The notes: generated by a model from the letters alone, not told the origin. A stretch of DNA of 64,000 bases from Craterostigma plantagineum (GCA_027422505.1 JAPQWV010000005.1:14761501-14825500), one strand, 5' to 3'; numbered from the stretch's first letter, positions 9,327 to 21,249 are shown. Translations and numbers: made by a program.

Positions 9327-11669
9327 ATGATGGATTCTGCAAACGAACCCCAATCACCGTTGGTAGAAGAGGTACTCACGGCGGAGGAGATCGAGAGAAG
9401 GCTGAGAGAATCGTTCAACACAGAGTTAGGAAAATTAAGGGCGGAAGTTGAGACGCTGAGGGCTGAGCGGACCCGAAAAACCCGCTGTGATTCGCCGTCG
9501 CCAAACGAAACGGAAGAGGAAGAAGCCGAGCGATTCCGCGCACTGAGGAGCAAAACAGAGAAGCTGAGGAGAAAACGCTGAGGGCAGAAATCAACGCTCT
9601 ACGAGCAGAAAAGAGAAGGGGAACGACTGAGCAGATAGCTGAGTGGGAGCGCATGAAGGACGAAATCCGAACTCTGAAGGAATCGGCCATCCCAAAGGTG
9701 CCCCTCCCAGTACAAAGGGGATCTCCCTTCTCAGACGAGGTTGCTCGAGCCCCTCTGCCGAACAACTTCCGGTTTCCTGACATGAGCAAGTATGATGGCT
9801 CGGGACCGTCCGAGGATCATTTGCCAGCTTTGAGGGCAACGCCGCATTGTACCAGCTGGCGGACGAGATTAAATGCCGAGTATTCGCCCAACTTTAACTC
9901 GAGGGGCCCAGCAATGGTTCACCATGCTGCCTGCGGGGGAGATCCGTAACTTCACGGACTTCACGCGTTCCTTCCTAAGGCAGTTTTCGAGCAGTCGAAG
10001 AAGGCCTTGCTCGGCGGTAAACTTACTAAACATGAGACAAGGAGACCAGGAGAATCTTCGGGATTACCTGAAGAGATTCACCAAAGTTATGATGGAAGTG
10101 CCTTCAGCCACCCCAGATTTGTTAATTGGAGCCTTCCACAACGGATTGAAAGAGGGAGATCTCTTCAGATCACTAGTGGAGAAATACCCAACCACGATAG
10201 AGGAGCTGATAGTCCGGGTCGAAAAGTACGTTAGAGTAGAAGAAGCGCACGGCTTCAAAAAGGGAGACAAGAAGCGAGCAATCGGGACGGTGGATATCGC
10301 CCATGAACCGTTTCGTCCTCCGGGCTCTAAGGAACAAAATCCTAGACGGGAATCCCCGAGGGAGCCCCCAACTAGTAATACCCGATGGAAAATAAGTAAA
10401 GCGAGAGCGTTAGAGATGTGCGATGGACGGTATTTTATAAACAGACCCTTTGGAAGCAGAAATGGACCGAGGAAACCCATCTCGGAAGAGTATTGCGAGT
10501 TTCATCGCGAATATGGTCACACCGCAGAAAAATGTTTTCACTTGAATGATGAGCTTGAAAGACTGGTGGAAACAAACCCCGATGCCCGAGCAGAGTTTGT
10601 AGAGGAGGAGAGAGGAAACGTCCCCCGCAAGCACCCTCGAAGAGAACTCGGGCAAGAAAGGGGAGGGAGGCAGCCCTATGCGAATGACCGGCGACCCGAG
10701 AGATACCAGCGGTATCCAGGCCGATATCAACGATCCCCGGAACGAAGACAGGTTGAACCGCGAAGGGAGGCCAAGGCTGATCGAGAACGAGGTAGTCGCC
10801 GACACACCCCTGAGCATAACCAAGCACCTGAGAAGCCTTATGCACCCCCGAGACGGATTAATATGATATCGGGAGGGCCCGCGATCGGAGATTCGAACAG
10901 GGCCAGGAAGGCCGAAGTAAGAAAGTTGGAGAGTTGGGGGATAACTCCGGGGAAGAGGCGCTTAGGACCGACCATATCGTTCGGGCCGGAGGACTTCCAT
11001 GGAGGAGACGATACGCATGAGGATGCCCTGGTTATTCGGGCTGAGATAGCCAACCATGACGTGGGGAGGGTGTTCGTTGACAAGGGGAGCTCGGTGAACA
11101 TCATTTTCAAAGAGACAATGAATCAGATGGAGTTAGGAGAATATCACATGGACTCGGTGGAGACAGCTTTGTTCGGATTCACAGGGCATGCGATTGAGGC
11201 TGTAGGATTGATATGGTTACCCCTAAACCTCGGGTCGGGCAAGCTGAAGAAGACCAGGATCACTTCCTTCCTGGTGGTCGATATGTCTTCCTCTTACAAC
11301 GCCATACTAGGCCGACCAGCCCTGAGCTCGTTCACAGCTATCGCCTCAGCCCAACATCAGAAAATGAATTTCCCCGTTGGAAACCAAGTGGGGGAGGTGC
11401 TCGGGGACAGGAAGATAGCGTGCAAATGCTATGTGGAAGAAGTTAGAATTGAGCTGAAATCTTTGAAGAATCGTCGAGACAGTCATCCTCGGAGTCACGG
11501 AACCTCCTGGGCCATACACACGACTCAAGGATTGACGGCCGAGGAAGAGATGGAAGAAATCATGATCCGACCCCCCTCTGGGATAGTCAAGATAGCTCGA
11601 GATCTGCCCCTTGGGCTAAAGGAGGATCTCATCGAGCAGCTGAGAAAGAACGAGGATGTGTTTGCCTAG
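9327..11669 (+). pseudogene. Gypsy gag-protease, frameshifted
   Basis: Gag precursor followed by aspartic protease. The first segment (9327-9581, MMDSANEPQ) is a Glu/Arg-rich coiled coil. A frame change leads to 9653-9829 (KDEIRTLKESAIPKV, FPDMSKYDGS) and another to the main frame 9873-11669. The main frame holds the retrotransposon gag domain (QQWFTMLPAGEI, LRDYLKRF), the zinc knuckle CEFHREYGHTAEKC at about 10497-10540 and a retropepsin-like domain at about 11010-11340. In the protease, the family motif D-[TN]-G-S reads DKGSS. The frame ends at TAG after EDVFA, where the family normally has Trp, so TGG to TAG is likely. Confidence 0.9.
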
Positions 11670-11942
11670 AGTCCGAACGAGCTAACAATGATACCCCGAG
11701 AAGTGATGGAACATCGACTGAATATCTCTCACACCATCCGTCCTGTTTTTCAGAAGAAGAGACATTTGGGAGCCCAAAAGGACGCAATCGTGAAAGAGCA
11801 AGTCGGAGATCTCCTTAAAGCAGGATACATTCGAGAGGTCCAATTCCCAACTTGGCTCTCGAACGTCGTCCTGGTTCCCAAATCAAGAGGGAAATGGCGA
11901 ACGGTAAGAACTTGGAAGGATAAGAGCGTCGCTTCGAAGTGA
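11670..11942 (+). pseudogene. N-terminal stub of Gypsy reverse transcriptase
   Basis: Continues in the same polyprotein direction after the stop: IPREVMEHRLNI, then VGDLLKAGYIREVQFPTWLSN, VVLVPKSRGKWR, which is the first strand-finger part of Gypsy RT. After KWRTV the sequence leaves the family and ends at 11942. The catalytic YxDD motif and everything downstream are absent, consistent with one large internal deletion. Confidence 0.88.
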
Positions 11943-12260
11943 ATCTGAGAAAGAGGAAATCGAGTGACGAAAACCCTAGGGGATGGAGAAAGGGAAAAGG
12001 AAAGACGCTATGGTCTCGATGGACGACACGTGTCCACTATGATCTAGGTTTGATGTGATGGATATGACAGGGAGTAGTTTTCCCGCCCCTACAAAACGAC
12101 GGCGTAGCATAAGAAGGGTCGACTAATACGAAGACGGGCTCGGGGCAGCCCCGACAGGACCTATTGAGAAGTTGAGAGGGATCTCGAACTGGGTTATTTT
12201 ACCGATAGCTCACGCCCAAAACGCACTATACTCGTTTTGGACTATTTTAGGGGGGACTAT
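11943..12260 (+). other. Gypsy 3' untranslated region and polypurine tract
   Basis: No coding signal. It ends in the purine tract AGGGGGGACTAT just before the 3' LTR. Confidence 0.75.
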
Positions 12261-12994
12261 TGTTACCCTCGGGATTCTTGGCTAACGGTAAAATAACCCG
12301 CGAAGGGAAGGGCGGAAAGCAAGAAGGCAGAAGATCGGGAGAACTCCCCTCTAAGCCCGAGGAACTCCCTCGCGACAAGGAATCTGGGAATGCCCAGGAA
12401 GACGTTGAATAGAGGAGAAAAGGAAGGGCCCGACAAGGTTGTTCGATGGAAGCTCGAGAATGAGTCGCTCGGGAGTTCATCGGATAGCCCGAACAGGTCA
12501 AGTCAGGAGGAGTCGAATGGAAGAAATAGGCCCGAGGAGGAAAAGGAAAGCCCGACCAGGGTGAGGCGACGTCGAGAAGGAAGAGTCAGGGCAAAAGTGG
12601 TAAGAAGGATAAAGAAAAGAGAACAAAAGAGAACGTGGGTTGAGTGGAGAGACCACGATGCCTGCACGATGTCCGCGGAAAAGGCGGGCGGGAAGAAGAC
12701 CAGGTCACGGCAATGGATTTCGAACCTAGTATAAAAGGTAACGGTTAAGCCATTTTTCAGGTATGCACACTTAAAACGAAAACCATTTTTACTAAGCCTA
12801 GCACCTGTCTTACTCCTTTTACGAGCGAAAACTGACTTAAGCATCGGAGGGGCGTCGCCGGCAACCACCCCGGCCCCCTCTAACTTGTTTCTGTTGGGTT
12901 TTTTTGTGTTAGGTATAAAACGTTCACCGTCGTTGACCCAAGGGAGCGCGCGAGCTAGTCGTTGAGCCACAGTCGTTTTCAGCGGAACACATCA
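12261..12994 (+). repeat. 3' LTR of the deleted Gypsy element
   Basis: 734 bp, partner of 8528-9276, followed by target duplication GAACA at 12995-12999. Confidence 0.92.
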
Positions 12995-12999
12995 GAACA

Positions 13000-13553
13000 G
13001 ATGCCAAAAAAAAAAAACAGAAATCTCGATCCAAACACAAATTCGTTCGAATTTACTTCAGGTTATCGATCTAAATCAAGCACTGAACAAGAACAAACAA
13101 TCGATTTAACACGTTCAAGGCTAAACCAGTCGAATTTTCGAAAAATCGAAGAACAGTGCAAACAACGGATTTCACTCAATCTTCAAAAATTCGCAGAGAA
13201 GATAGTTCGATCGATACGAAATAAACTCAGAAACATTTCAAACACTCGATTGAACAACAAAAACAGCAAAATAAATCGGATTTTGGAAAAAAACAGATTG
13301 AGCTCTTGAAGAACTGTGCGAAGAACCAGAATTCCATCAATCTTCAAAATTCGCAGAAAAATTGGTTCGATCGATTGGAAATGAGCTTAGATCAACGAGA
13401 AACACACAATCGATCAACAACAGCAGGAAAACAAATCAAAATTTTGAAGAATCTGGTCGAAAATATGAACTGTTTGATCGAGGAGCAGTGAATATCAGTG
13501 TAAGAAATTCGATCCAAAATTCTAAAATTTTAATCCAAATCCTAACACGCTCA
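13000..13553 (-). other. 5' leader of the older Copia element, distal part
   Basis: Continuation of the leader at 7178-8522 beyond the Gypsy insertion. AT-rich with CGATCGA motifs. Open frames here are simple-sequence artefacts. Confidence 0.7.
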
Positions 13554-13565
13554 GCTCTGATACCA
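13554..13565 (-). other. Primer-binding site of the older Copia element
   Basis: Minus strand TGGTATCAGAGC directly inside the LTR at 13568. Confidence 0.92.
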
Positions 13566-13567
13566 AT

Positions 13568-13919
13568 TGGTTAGGTCCTCAATTATCAAGTCCTAGATCC
13601 TAGACTTGAAATCCTAAGGAAATCGATTAGAATTAAATAAGATGAGATTTCGATCGAAAACCTTCTTTGAAGAACTTGAGAGAGAATTCGTGCAGTGAGA
13701 GAATGATTTCTGACTTTCTCTCCCTAGAATTTGATTTGCAAACCTTTCGGATCAATTGATCAAAATTCTCTCATTAAGCATAATGTTTGTACATCTATTT
13801 ATACCAACATACTTGGTATAAATAACAAACTAAGTCCTAATCTAAGGACAAATACAATAAAGCCCCTAATTAAAAGGACATCTAATTAAATCAAAGCACA
13901 ACTAAAATCGTATTCTACA
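13568..13919 (-). repeat. Copia 5' LTR (older element)
   Basis: About 352 bp, beginning TGGTTAGGTCC and ending TATTCTACA, same family as 6302-6653 and 44686-45041. It carries the TATACC...GGTATAAATA palindrome at about 13798-13826. The flanking target bases on the right are ATACA; the left copy is outside the window. It is inserted at the edge of the repeat array beginning at 13920. Confidence 0.87.
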
Positions 13920-15370
13920 ATACATTACAAATCATTTTTATTAGACGTGCGCCATAATAATATTTTAGTCGTGTATTGTGAAGAATGTAACATTAATTAG
14001 AAATTATTTTACTTGCTCTGGGCCATAATAATATTTCAGTCATGTATTGTAAATAATGTGAAATATATTTTTTATACGTGTAACAATATAAAAACTATTG
14101 CATTATACATTACAGATAATTTTTATTTGGCGTTTTCCATAGTAATATCTCAGTCGCGTATTGTGAAGAATGCCAACATCATATGTATCAGTAGTGCAAA
14201 TTAAATGTTGTATGTCAGTAGCTAAATAAATTTATAAGAGTCATAAGGTGTAATGCATTATACAATATAAATAATCATAATTTTGCATGATAAATGAGAA
14301 ATTATTTTTAATTGACATGTGTCATAATAATATTTCAGTCGTATATTGTAAAGAATGTCAAATATTTTTTTATACGTGTAACAATATAAAAATTATTGCA
14401 TCATACTTTAGAAATTATTTTGAGTTGACGTGCGCCATAATAATATTTCATTCGTGTATTATGAAGAATGCCAACATAAGTTAAAAATTATTTTACTTGA
14501 TCTGGGCCATAATAATATTTCAGTCATGTATTGTAAAGAATGTCCATCATATTTTTTATACGTGTAACAATATAAAAAATATTGCATTATAAATTACAAA
14601 TTGTTTCTACTTAATCTGGTCCGACCATAATAATATTTCAGTCGTGTATTGTGAAGAATGCCAACATTCAGATGTTCGTATCAGTAGTGCAAATTAAATG
14701 TTTCTAATGAATGCCAGTCGCTAAATAAATTTAAAAGAGTAATAAGGTGTAATGCAATTTTACAATATAAATACATAATTTTGCATGATACATGAGAAAT
14801 ATTTTTAATTGACATGCATCATAATAATATTCTAGTCGTGTGTTGTAAAGAATGTCAAATATATTTTCATACGTGTAACAATATAAATTGCACTATACAT
14901 TAGAAATCATTTTGATTTAACGTGCGCCATAATAATATTTCAGTCGTGCATTGTGAAGAATGCTAACATACTTTAGAAATTATTTTTACTTGATCTGGGC
15001 CATAATATATTTCATTCGTTTATTGCATAGAATGTCAAATATATTTTTTATACGTGTAACAATATAAAAAATATTTCATTATACATTACACATTATTTTT
15101 ACTTGGCGTGCGCCATAATAATATTTCAGTTATGTATTGTAAAAAATGTCAAATATTTTTTCTACGTGTAACAATATAAAAAATAGTGTATTATACATAA
15201 CAAATCATTTATTTGACGTGCGCCATAATAATATTTCAGTCATGCGATGTGAAGAATGCCAACATATATTAAAAATTATTTTTTACTTGATCTGGACAAT
15301 AATAATATTTCAGTCGTGTATTGTAAAGAATGTCAAATACTATAATTTTTTTACGTGTAAATATAAAATA
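13920..15370. repeat. Tandem array with a CATAATAATATTTCAGTCGT core
   Basis: About a dozen diverged units share the core CATAATAATATTTCAGTCGT followed by GTATTGTRAAGAATG, spaced about 65-190 bp apart. Alternate units end in ATGCCAACAT or in ATGTCAAATAT plus TACGTGTAACAATATAAA, giving a higher-order pattern. A longer version (about 14640-14770) also carries CAGTAGTGCAAATTAAATG. No coding signal. I do not recognise the family. Confidence 0.85.
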
Positions 15371-15990
15371 ATAATGCATTATATGTCAACTTGTGAACGG
15401 CATCATTTAATCATGATATTTGTGAGTCTTATTTTTGCATGACTGTTACTGAAGCAATCGCGTAATTAAATGGTTTATCCTAGAACTTTAGGTCAAGACA
15501 TCTTGTAAGGCTCATAGTCGTGCGATTTCTCATCATACATTTTATTTCCACTACTGACAACTACTATGGAAGACTTCATTTAATTTGCACTACTGAATAC
15601 GAACATCCGAATGTTGGGATTCTTCACAATACACGACTGAGATATTATTACGGCGCATGTCAAATAAAAAAAAAAATTGTAATGTATTATGCAATATTTT
15701 TTATTGTTACACGTATAAAAATTATATTGACATTATTTAAAATACACCACAGAATTAATATTATGGCTCAGATCAACTAAAAATAATTTCTAATGTATCA
15801 TATAATATATGAGCATATAATACTAATGAAGACTATTTTTAGACTTATAAAAAAACATAGTATACGCTACTAATGAAGACTTAGATGACTTATAAATGTA
15901 GTGTTGAGAGCTTTCCATTCATCAGAAACATTTTATTTGCACTACTGAAAACTACTAAGCAAGACTTAGACATATCTTACAAACTTATTG
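15371..15990. repeat. Inverted copies of the array unit
   Basis: From about 15570 to 15790 the core appears in reverse complement (ATTCTTCACAATACACGACT; CATTTAATTTGCACTACTGA). The array is therefore flanked by an inverted partner and the whole region could fold back. The phrase TTTGCACTACTGAAAACTACT recurs at about 15580 and 15940. Such inverted, internally repetitive ends are seen in some DNA transposons, but no clean terminal motif was found. Confidence 0.75.
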
Positions 15991-16019
15991 AGTGACTTTC
16001 GATTTGCCTCATATCGTCG

Positions 16020-16480
16020 TGAGTCTGTTTATTCTAAATCTTATTGCCAGCTCCTTCGGTGTTCAGCATATAAGCAGCTAACTCAGCTTTCAAATCTCTG
16101 AGCAGCCCATTTGCCTCTTGCAACTTCGTCTTAAGATCATTAGGGAAATCCATCTTTTAGCACAACTTCGAAAGCTGTTCCTCAGTGTCCTTAAACTCCC
16201 TTTCCCAGTCAAGCCCGTCTTGTGAGCTGAGTGAGCCGATGGCACCCATCCTTTGCTCCTCGGCCTCCACATGAGATGAGTGAGCAAATTCCAGGGATTG
16301 CTTCGCTGTAATGAGCTCAACGGCCAGCTCCTCGACAGACCTTTCGACTTCCTTCGATACAATAACAGCTTCCTGCGCTTTTCCTCTCGGGAAGAAGGGC
16401 AGCGTAGTCTTTCCAAGGGCATCGGAAAAAGCCAAGGACTTGAACTTTTTGCAAGTCGTGCCAGACATAAGATCGATTCT
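16020..16480 (-). pseudogene. Captured fragment: WEB-family-like coiled-coil protein
   Basis: Minus-strand translation gives VSKEVERSVEELAVELITAK, then QSLEFAHSSHVEAEEQRMGA and WEREFKDTEEQLSKL. A stop and frame change follow, then LQEANGLLRDLKAELAAYM. The order and wording match the C-terminal coiled coil of plant WEB1-type proteins (chloroplast photorelocation family). Only this end is present. The upstream stretch KKFKSLAFSDALGKTTLPFF does not obviously belong to the same family and was not identified. No promoter or start; a gene fragment. Confidence 0.6.
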
Positions 16481-16555
16481 ATGGGTAAAAGGAGCAAGAT
16501 GAATAAAAGCTAGTCTTGTCCACGATGTAAAAGTAATGGTTGCTTTGTATTGTGG

Positions 16556-17152
16556 TCTGAGTTCAGGTCGGCGAGGGAGAAGATCTTCTAAAACAATTAA
16601 AAGAAAGTCTGTCATGGATAGGTGGCAGAAGTGAGCATGAAAAGTCGGAAAAAAAGGTTAATGGAAGAGCAAAACATAAAAATTGAAAGTTCATAGTTTA
16701 ACGCAGACCTTCATTCATTCCACGTTCATGAATCTCATCGACAATACATGAGTTACACCTATTAAGTTCCTGTCCACCAGTAATCTCCTTAAGTGTACCA
16801 GTCGTGCAAAAGAGGAGGCGGGTATCTCTCCCTTTCATACCCTCAAGGCGAACTTTATAACAGACCTTCGGAAAAAAAAAGAGGCGAAGAAAATATGACA
16901 TAACTACTATACAACTATTTTTGAAATAAGTTTTCAAGCATAAACTGTCAAGAGACATACAGATTCTCCTATTTACTCACGACGCTCCACAGTGACTCTT
17001 TCAGCAACTGCAATAGCTGATATTCGTCTTGGTTGAGTGCAAATAATACTACACGATGATCCTCGTGCAGCTTCAATATCTGACTCCAAAATGTATTGAG
17101 GCAGATGAGTAGTTTTTCCACACCCTGTTTCCCCCGAGACCACTACAACCTG
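16556..17152 (-). pseudogene. Captured fragment: DExH-box RNA helicase
   Basis: Three exon-like blocks on the minus strand. Block 1 (about 17152-16985) has motif [11 protein letters not shown] and motif Ia TQPRRISA and ends at a GTGAGTAA donor. Block 2 (about 16870-16688) has [20 protein letters not shown] and the DEIH box in [11 protein letters not shown]; a frame change and its compensation spoil the middle. Block 3 (about 16610-16556) has DFLLIVLEDLLPRRPELR. The family continues with the SAT motif, but here the sequence departs. This is helicase domain 1 of a plant DExH1/DExH3-like protein (DHX36 relatives), with the rest absent. Confidence 0.85.
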
Positions 17153-17369
17153 AAAGTGGTATTGCAAATGAGGTCAACATTTTTCAGTCCACACAACTGA
17201 TTGGGCAAGATAAAAAATTGCAGAATGCAGCTTCGAATTCAGAAACATCTATTAAGCCAAAAATCATATACAATAGAGAAAGAGCGTGCTATAAGATATA
17301 AGATGGACTGAATTCAGAAACATCTATTAAGCCAAAAATCTATATGATCTTATATGGGGACTCAAGGCA
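17153..17369. other. Spacer between captured fragments
   Basis: Intron-like or filler DNA with a short local duplication (TTCAGAAACATCTATTAAGCC twice, about 17240 and 17312). No coding signal. Confidence 0.5.
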
Positions 17370-18680
17370 CACCTGGAAGCTTCTCGATTTCTTGGGAACA
17401 GCTTCAGCAATGCAACACTTTCGACCCCATCAAGTCTAGTTCCCCAAGTTGTCCCTGAAGGGAAAGACATTCAGCTGAGCAATTGGACATCTCCTTCTGC
17501 AATAAAAGTTTATTTCAACAAATGCTTCCAAAAAAACTCATAACAGTAATACTGGTGCTTTCAAGGGAATACCCATGCATTACATGTACGATGTTAAAGA
17601 AAACACCATGAAACAGTGGATATCAGAAGGCAACATGCAGTGATCGCCGCTACTTAAGAGGATATAGAAATGGAGTGAGAAAATAAACATTAATAGCAAT
17701 TTTCTGAAATCGGAAACACAGTTACCTGCTTTTGGCATGCCAAACTCAAAGCACCATATGCTTCCTTATAAGCAGCGGCATGTATCCATATCCAAAGCTG
17801 GCGAATAACTTTATCATCACCAATCATCCCTTCTCCATGATCAGCATTGATGCAACTCTTTTCCTCGTTAACAGGTGAGCATGGAGGTCTCCACATGTAG
17901 GTCACTGGAGCAATATGCGTACTATTTAATTTTTCAGGGTGATGAAGCTGTAAAAATTGCCCACAAAACAAAATCTAAGATACTCAGAAGTCCCAAGTCA
18001 TTGGCAAGGCAGCAGTAGCAGATACAATACTAATAATTTAAACTAAATAGTGAAAGAAGCTTCATTTATCATAGCACTTTCAAATATTTTGCCGGCAAGA
18101 AAATCCTCAGAAGTATCATTGCAATGAACTGATGGAGAAGGGTCCAAGGCAGAACCTATGATGGAGACTAAAGTGTCCTAAGAAGTACAAAAAATGAACA
18201 GGGCCTCCATATGTTTAAAGAAAGAAATAAAAATAGTTCATTGACACCATATGATGCCACACACTGTAAACAAATGTTTAACATGTATAAAGAATAATTT
18301 CATGGTAAGTTAGAAGTTGAACCTCTTGAGACCCTCCAATTGGACACAACCAAAGTAACTTGCATCATGGAGAAGTACTCCGTGTTTCAGTTTCTTCAAA
18401 ACAGCCCTATCACCTCTTCCCCTGCGTTACGTAAATCACATACAAATTACTCAAAGTATTCATAAAACAATTATTTCACACAACTTGTAAGAATTGAAGT
18501 AAGAGCACGAATTCATGGCTAAATTAAGCTTAATAAACGCCTTCCATGAAGACCAAGTGGAACATAGAATCCCCATAGTTTAGACATCGTAAACCTCTTT
18601 GTACCATAGATGCGTTCTCAGCCTCTTTGTCCCAACCCCTGATGTACTTAATCCACTTGGCAGATTCTTCTTAAGACTAC
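17370..18680 (-). pseudogene. Captured fragment: RNase P/MRP subunit POP1
   Basis: Five exon-like blocks in correct order on the minus strand. Block 1 (about 18680-18545): KRLRTHLW, then after a one-base frame slip KLWGFYVPLGLHG. Block 2 (about 18425-18303): GDRAVLKKLKHGVLLHDASY. Block 3 (about 18180-18062): SIIGSALDPSPSVH. Block 4 (17952-17726): HPEKLNSTHIAPVTYMWRPP and QLWIWIHAAAYKEAYGAL, bounded by TTTTACAG and GTAACT splice signals. Block 5 (about 17500-17375): LSLQGQLGELDLMGSKVL, then a stop. The layout matches the central part of plant POP1, the large protein of the tRNA-processing RNase P and MRP complexes. Both ends are missing. Confidence 0.8.
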
Positions 18681-18689
18681 TACAATAAT

Positions 18690-19790
18690 GCAGATGTTGT
18701 TGGCCTTGTAGCAGCTTCAGAGCTTTCCTCAACCTTGCCGATCAAAAAAGAAGAGAAGAGTTCCATCAGCCGATCGATTCTTTTGAGTCCCAAATTGTCT
18801 GATTTGATTCTATGGTTTGTTGAACTCTTTTTCTCGTCTTAATTTCGCCGTTGTAGTGCCCTTCATCCCATTTCAGCGCACTGATGATGGTAATAGCAGT
18901 AAATAATATATCGTAGAGATACCATACGTACAATAATCAGCTCCGACCGAGCATCCTTACAAAGTTGATTGTAATAACAATCATACACTATCGTATAATT
19001 ACACATGGAGCTGTCAAAAAATGTTAGCAGATCACTACTTTGGCAAATTTACACATCAAAGTATATTGTAACGTCTTCAATCACTCTTCGATGCCTCTGT
19101 GGGTTCATTGACACGATGATGGCGCTATTCGATCACAAACTGTCTTGAATTTATTCAGATGATGATATGATTACAAATACTCTAGGATTCAGGAGAACAA
19201 TATTTCATAATATTTACGTCAACAGAAGAATATTGAGATCCATACATTATTACAACAAATAAAGCATAATAATTACATTGTTGTCGAGCTGCGCATACAC
19301 CTTAATCGGACGGAGCGTTTCCATCCCGAACTGGTAGATATAGGTTTCACTATCTCCATTTATTTATACTGATTTTAGTCACCTGAACTCTTTTCTTCAA
19401 TCTCCAATTTCTTCATTTGCAGGGTTGCCACGTAAGCGCACATGTAGCGAAGATTCTTATAATGACTTCAATATCACGCAAAATAAACCAAGAAGAAAAG
19501 GAAAGTCCATCGCTCATACTAACGCACGATGCTGATTGATGTAGAAATATGTCGACTTCTGTGTTTTCTTATCTTTATTCCGCCAGTCTAATCCATTAAG
19601 TAAGCTACCAAAGTTATATGCAAGAAAGCAAATATTTGATAATTTGTTGACGTGGGATCTTTTGTTGATTGAGACAGTGTGCAACATGGACATATGAGAT
19701 GGTAAATGCAGTTGTTGAATGAACTTTCGCTTCCTGCATATTGCAAAACATCGATTTATTGACGAACATATTCTTTCTTACTTTGGTTAG
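18690..19790. other. Unassigned sequence between fragments
   Basis: Mostly AT-rich. A minus-strand open stretch at about 18800-18700 reads LKRIDRLMELFSSFLIGKVE and might be part of another gene, but I do not recognise it. Otherwise nothing identifiable. Confidence 0.4.
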
Positions 19791-19794
19791 AACT

Positions 19795-20640
19795 TCAAAA
19801 CACTTACTTTTATCTTGAATCTTTATGTATTTGAATGAGATGATAATCATTATACAATCCGACCGAGGCGGTGAGAACAACCGCCCAATAGAGAAAGCAG
19901 CCAACGCTTATGACTATCAATGCTGCCCAATTGAAGAGAGCGATCATAGCGAGAACGAAAGCTCAATAAACATAGGTTTGAAATAATACTTAACTACGCA
20001 GATTGATGCAAAGGTAGATGTTTCTGAAAAGAGCCATAATGATTTTTTTTACCTGAATATAAAAGTAACCAAGTCCGTCCCGTCTCACGTTATCGCCAAA
20101 TCTAATATGGGGAACTGCAAGAAATGGATGTTTGGATCCAAATTTGTGACGAATGATCGAATCCTTTGTTAACACACATGCGAGTAAACTAAAACGTCAA
20201 CGAAGAGTAAGCTAATCGGAGTAAAGTTCTGCACAGAAAAACGGACGGGCGAAAGAACACCAAGAAACCTTTTTTATGCCACCATGACGAAAACATCAGC
20301 TCTCAAACAAAGATTGCTAAAAATGTAAGTTCACACGCCATAGATAATAATCTAATAAGACAATAGATAAATAACACAACTTTTTTTACATTTCTCTCCT
20401 TCCTTATCTCCAATATTGGTTTTCAAGACCACATTTCAACAGCACAAAAAATCAAGAGGCAATCACTCAAATAAGGTAAGCAAGTACCTTGTCAGTTGAA
20501 GAGCTATCCTCCCATCATCCAAACAATCATAAACAATCTCACCTTCCCACATCCTAAAAACGCCGGCGTACCCATCTTTAGAACCATAATTCTCATGATA
20601 ATTAGATTTCATTTTCATTTTAATACCAGTTATGCTTGGC
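19795..20640 (-). pseudogene. Unidentified exon-like blocks (possible captured gene)
   Basis: Three minus-strand open blocks with plausible splice edges. A: about 20635-20495, containing ENYGSKDGYAGVFRMWEGEI and YDCLDDGRIALQLT, ending at a GTACTT donor. B: about 20172-20054, SIIRHKFGSKHPFLAVPHIR, FGDNVRRDGLGYFYIQ, ending at GTAAAA. C: about 19965-19800, a hydrophobic stretch ALFNWAALIVISVGCFLYWA, ASVGLYNDYHLIQIHK. Together they look like parts of a membrane protein gene. The family was not recognised, and it is uncertain that all three belong to one gene. Confidence 0.4.
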
Positions 20641-20644
20641 TTCT

Positions 20645-21245
20645 CGATTGAAGTTAGAAGAGCTTAATAACTTAAGGTATTGAAAGGTAAGATACTAATA
20701 TAGTAAGAACCTAGGGGAAACGAAAGGTTGCCTCGAGATATAACAATGGAAGTTTCAGAACCCCATATTAAATATACAATGTAGTGATTTAATTCAGTAT
20801 GCTCAGGCAACCCGAGAAACGAATTCGAAATCTGGGTAGCATGACTGCTTGGGCAGTCACTAATTGAAACTTTCTGCACTGCTAAAGAATAAGGAATGCA
20901 AAAAAAATGGAGACTACCAAAATCAATAACATGTAGGGTTTCAGGAAAAAAAAAATAAAACTTGTTTTTTCACCATAGGATAAACAATAATATTCCCTTT
21001 AGCTTAGCATCAATGGCCTTAAGGTCTTCATTTCCGTGCCCTTAAGATTGCACAAACCTCAATCGATCACAAACTAACCCGAAACCCACTAATCAATAGC
21101 ATCCCACCAATCCAAGACCAAAGTTAACATATGCCAAAATCCCTGAAATTTTTTCCATCACAACTGTTTATCAATCAACGTTCGGAATAGAAACAACGAC
21201 CACAATTATGTAGTAGAGAGAAAAAAATGTTGAGAGATATGGACT
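20645..21245. other. Unassigned sequence
   Basis: AT-rich, intron-like, no recognisable coding or repeat feature. Confidence 0.4.
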
Positions 21246-21249
21246 TTGG

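Larger units (their letters stand above)
8523..12999 (+). mobile_element. Internally deleted Tat-like Gypsy element (complete ends)
   Basis: Complete plus-strand LTR element: target duplication GAACA on both sides, LTRs at 8528-9276 and 12261-12994, TGGCGCC-type primer site, gag and protease, polypurine tract. The interior is only 3 kb. Coding sequence stops in the first part of the RT domain; the RT palm, RNase H and integrase are missing, so it cannot move by itself. Gag and protease style (CEFHREYGHTAEKC knuckle; DALVIRAEIANHDVGRVFVD protease) fits plant Tat-lineage Gypsy elements. Confidence 0.92.

Noticed and set aside
13920..15370. CRISPR-like array
   Set aside because: Units and spacers are both diverged repeats, spacing is irregular and the context is a plant nuclear genome.
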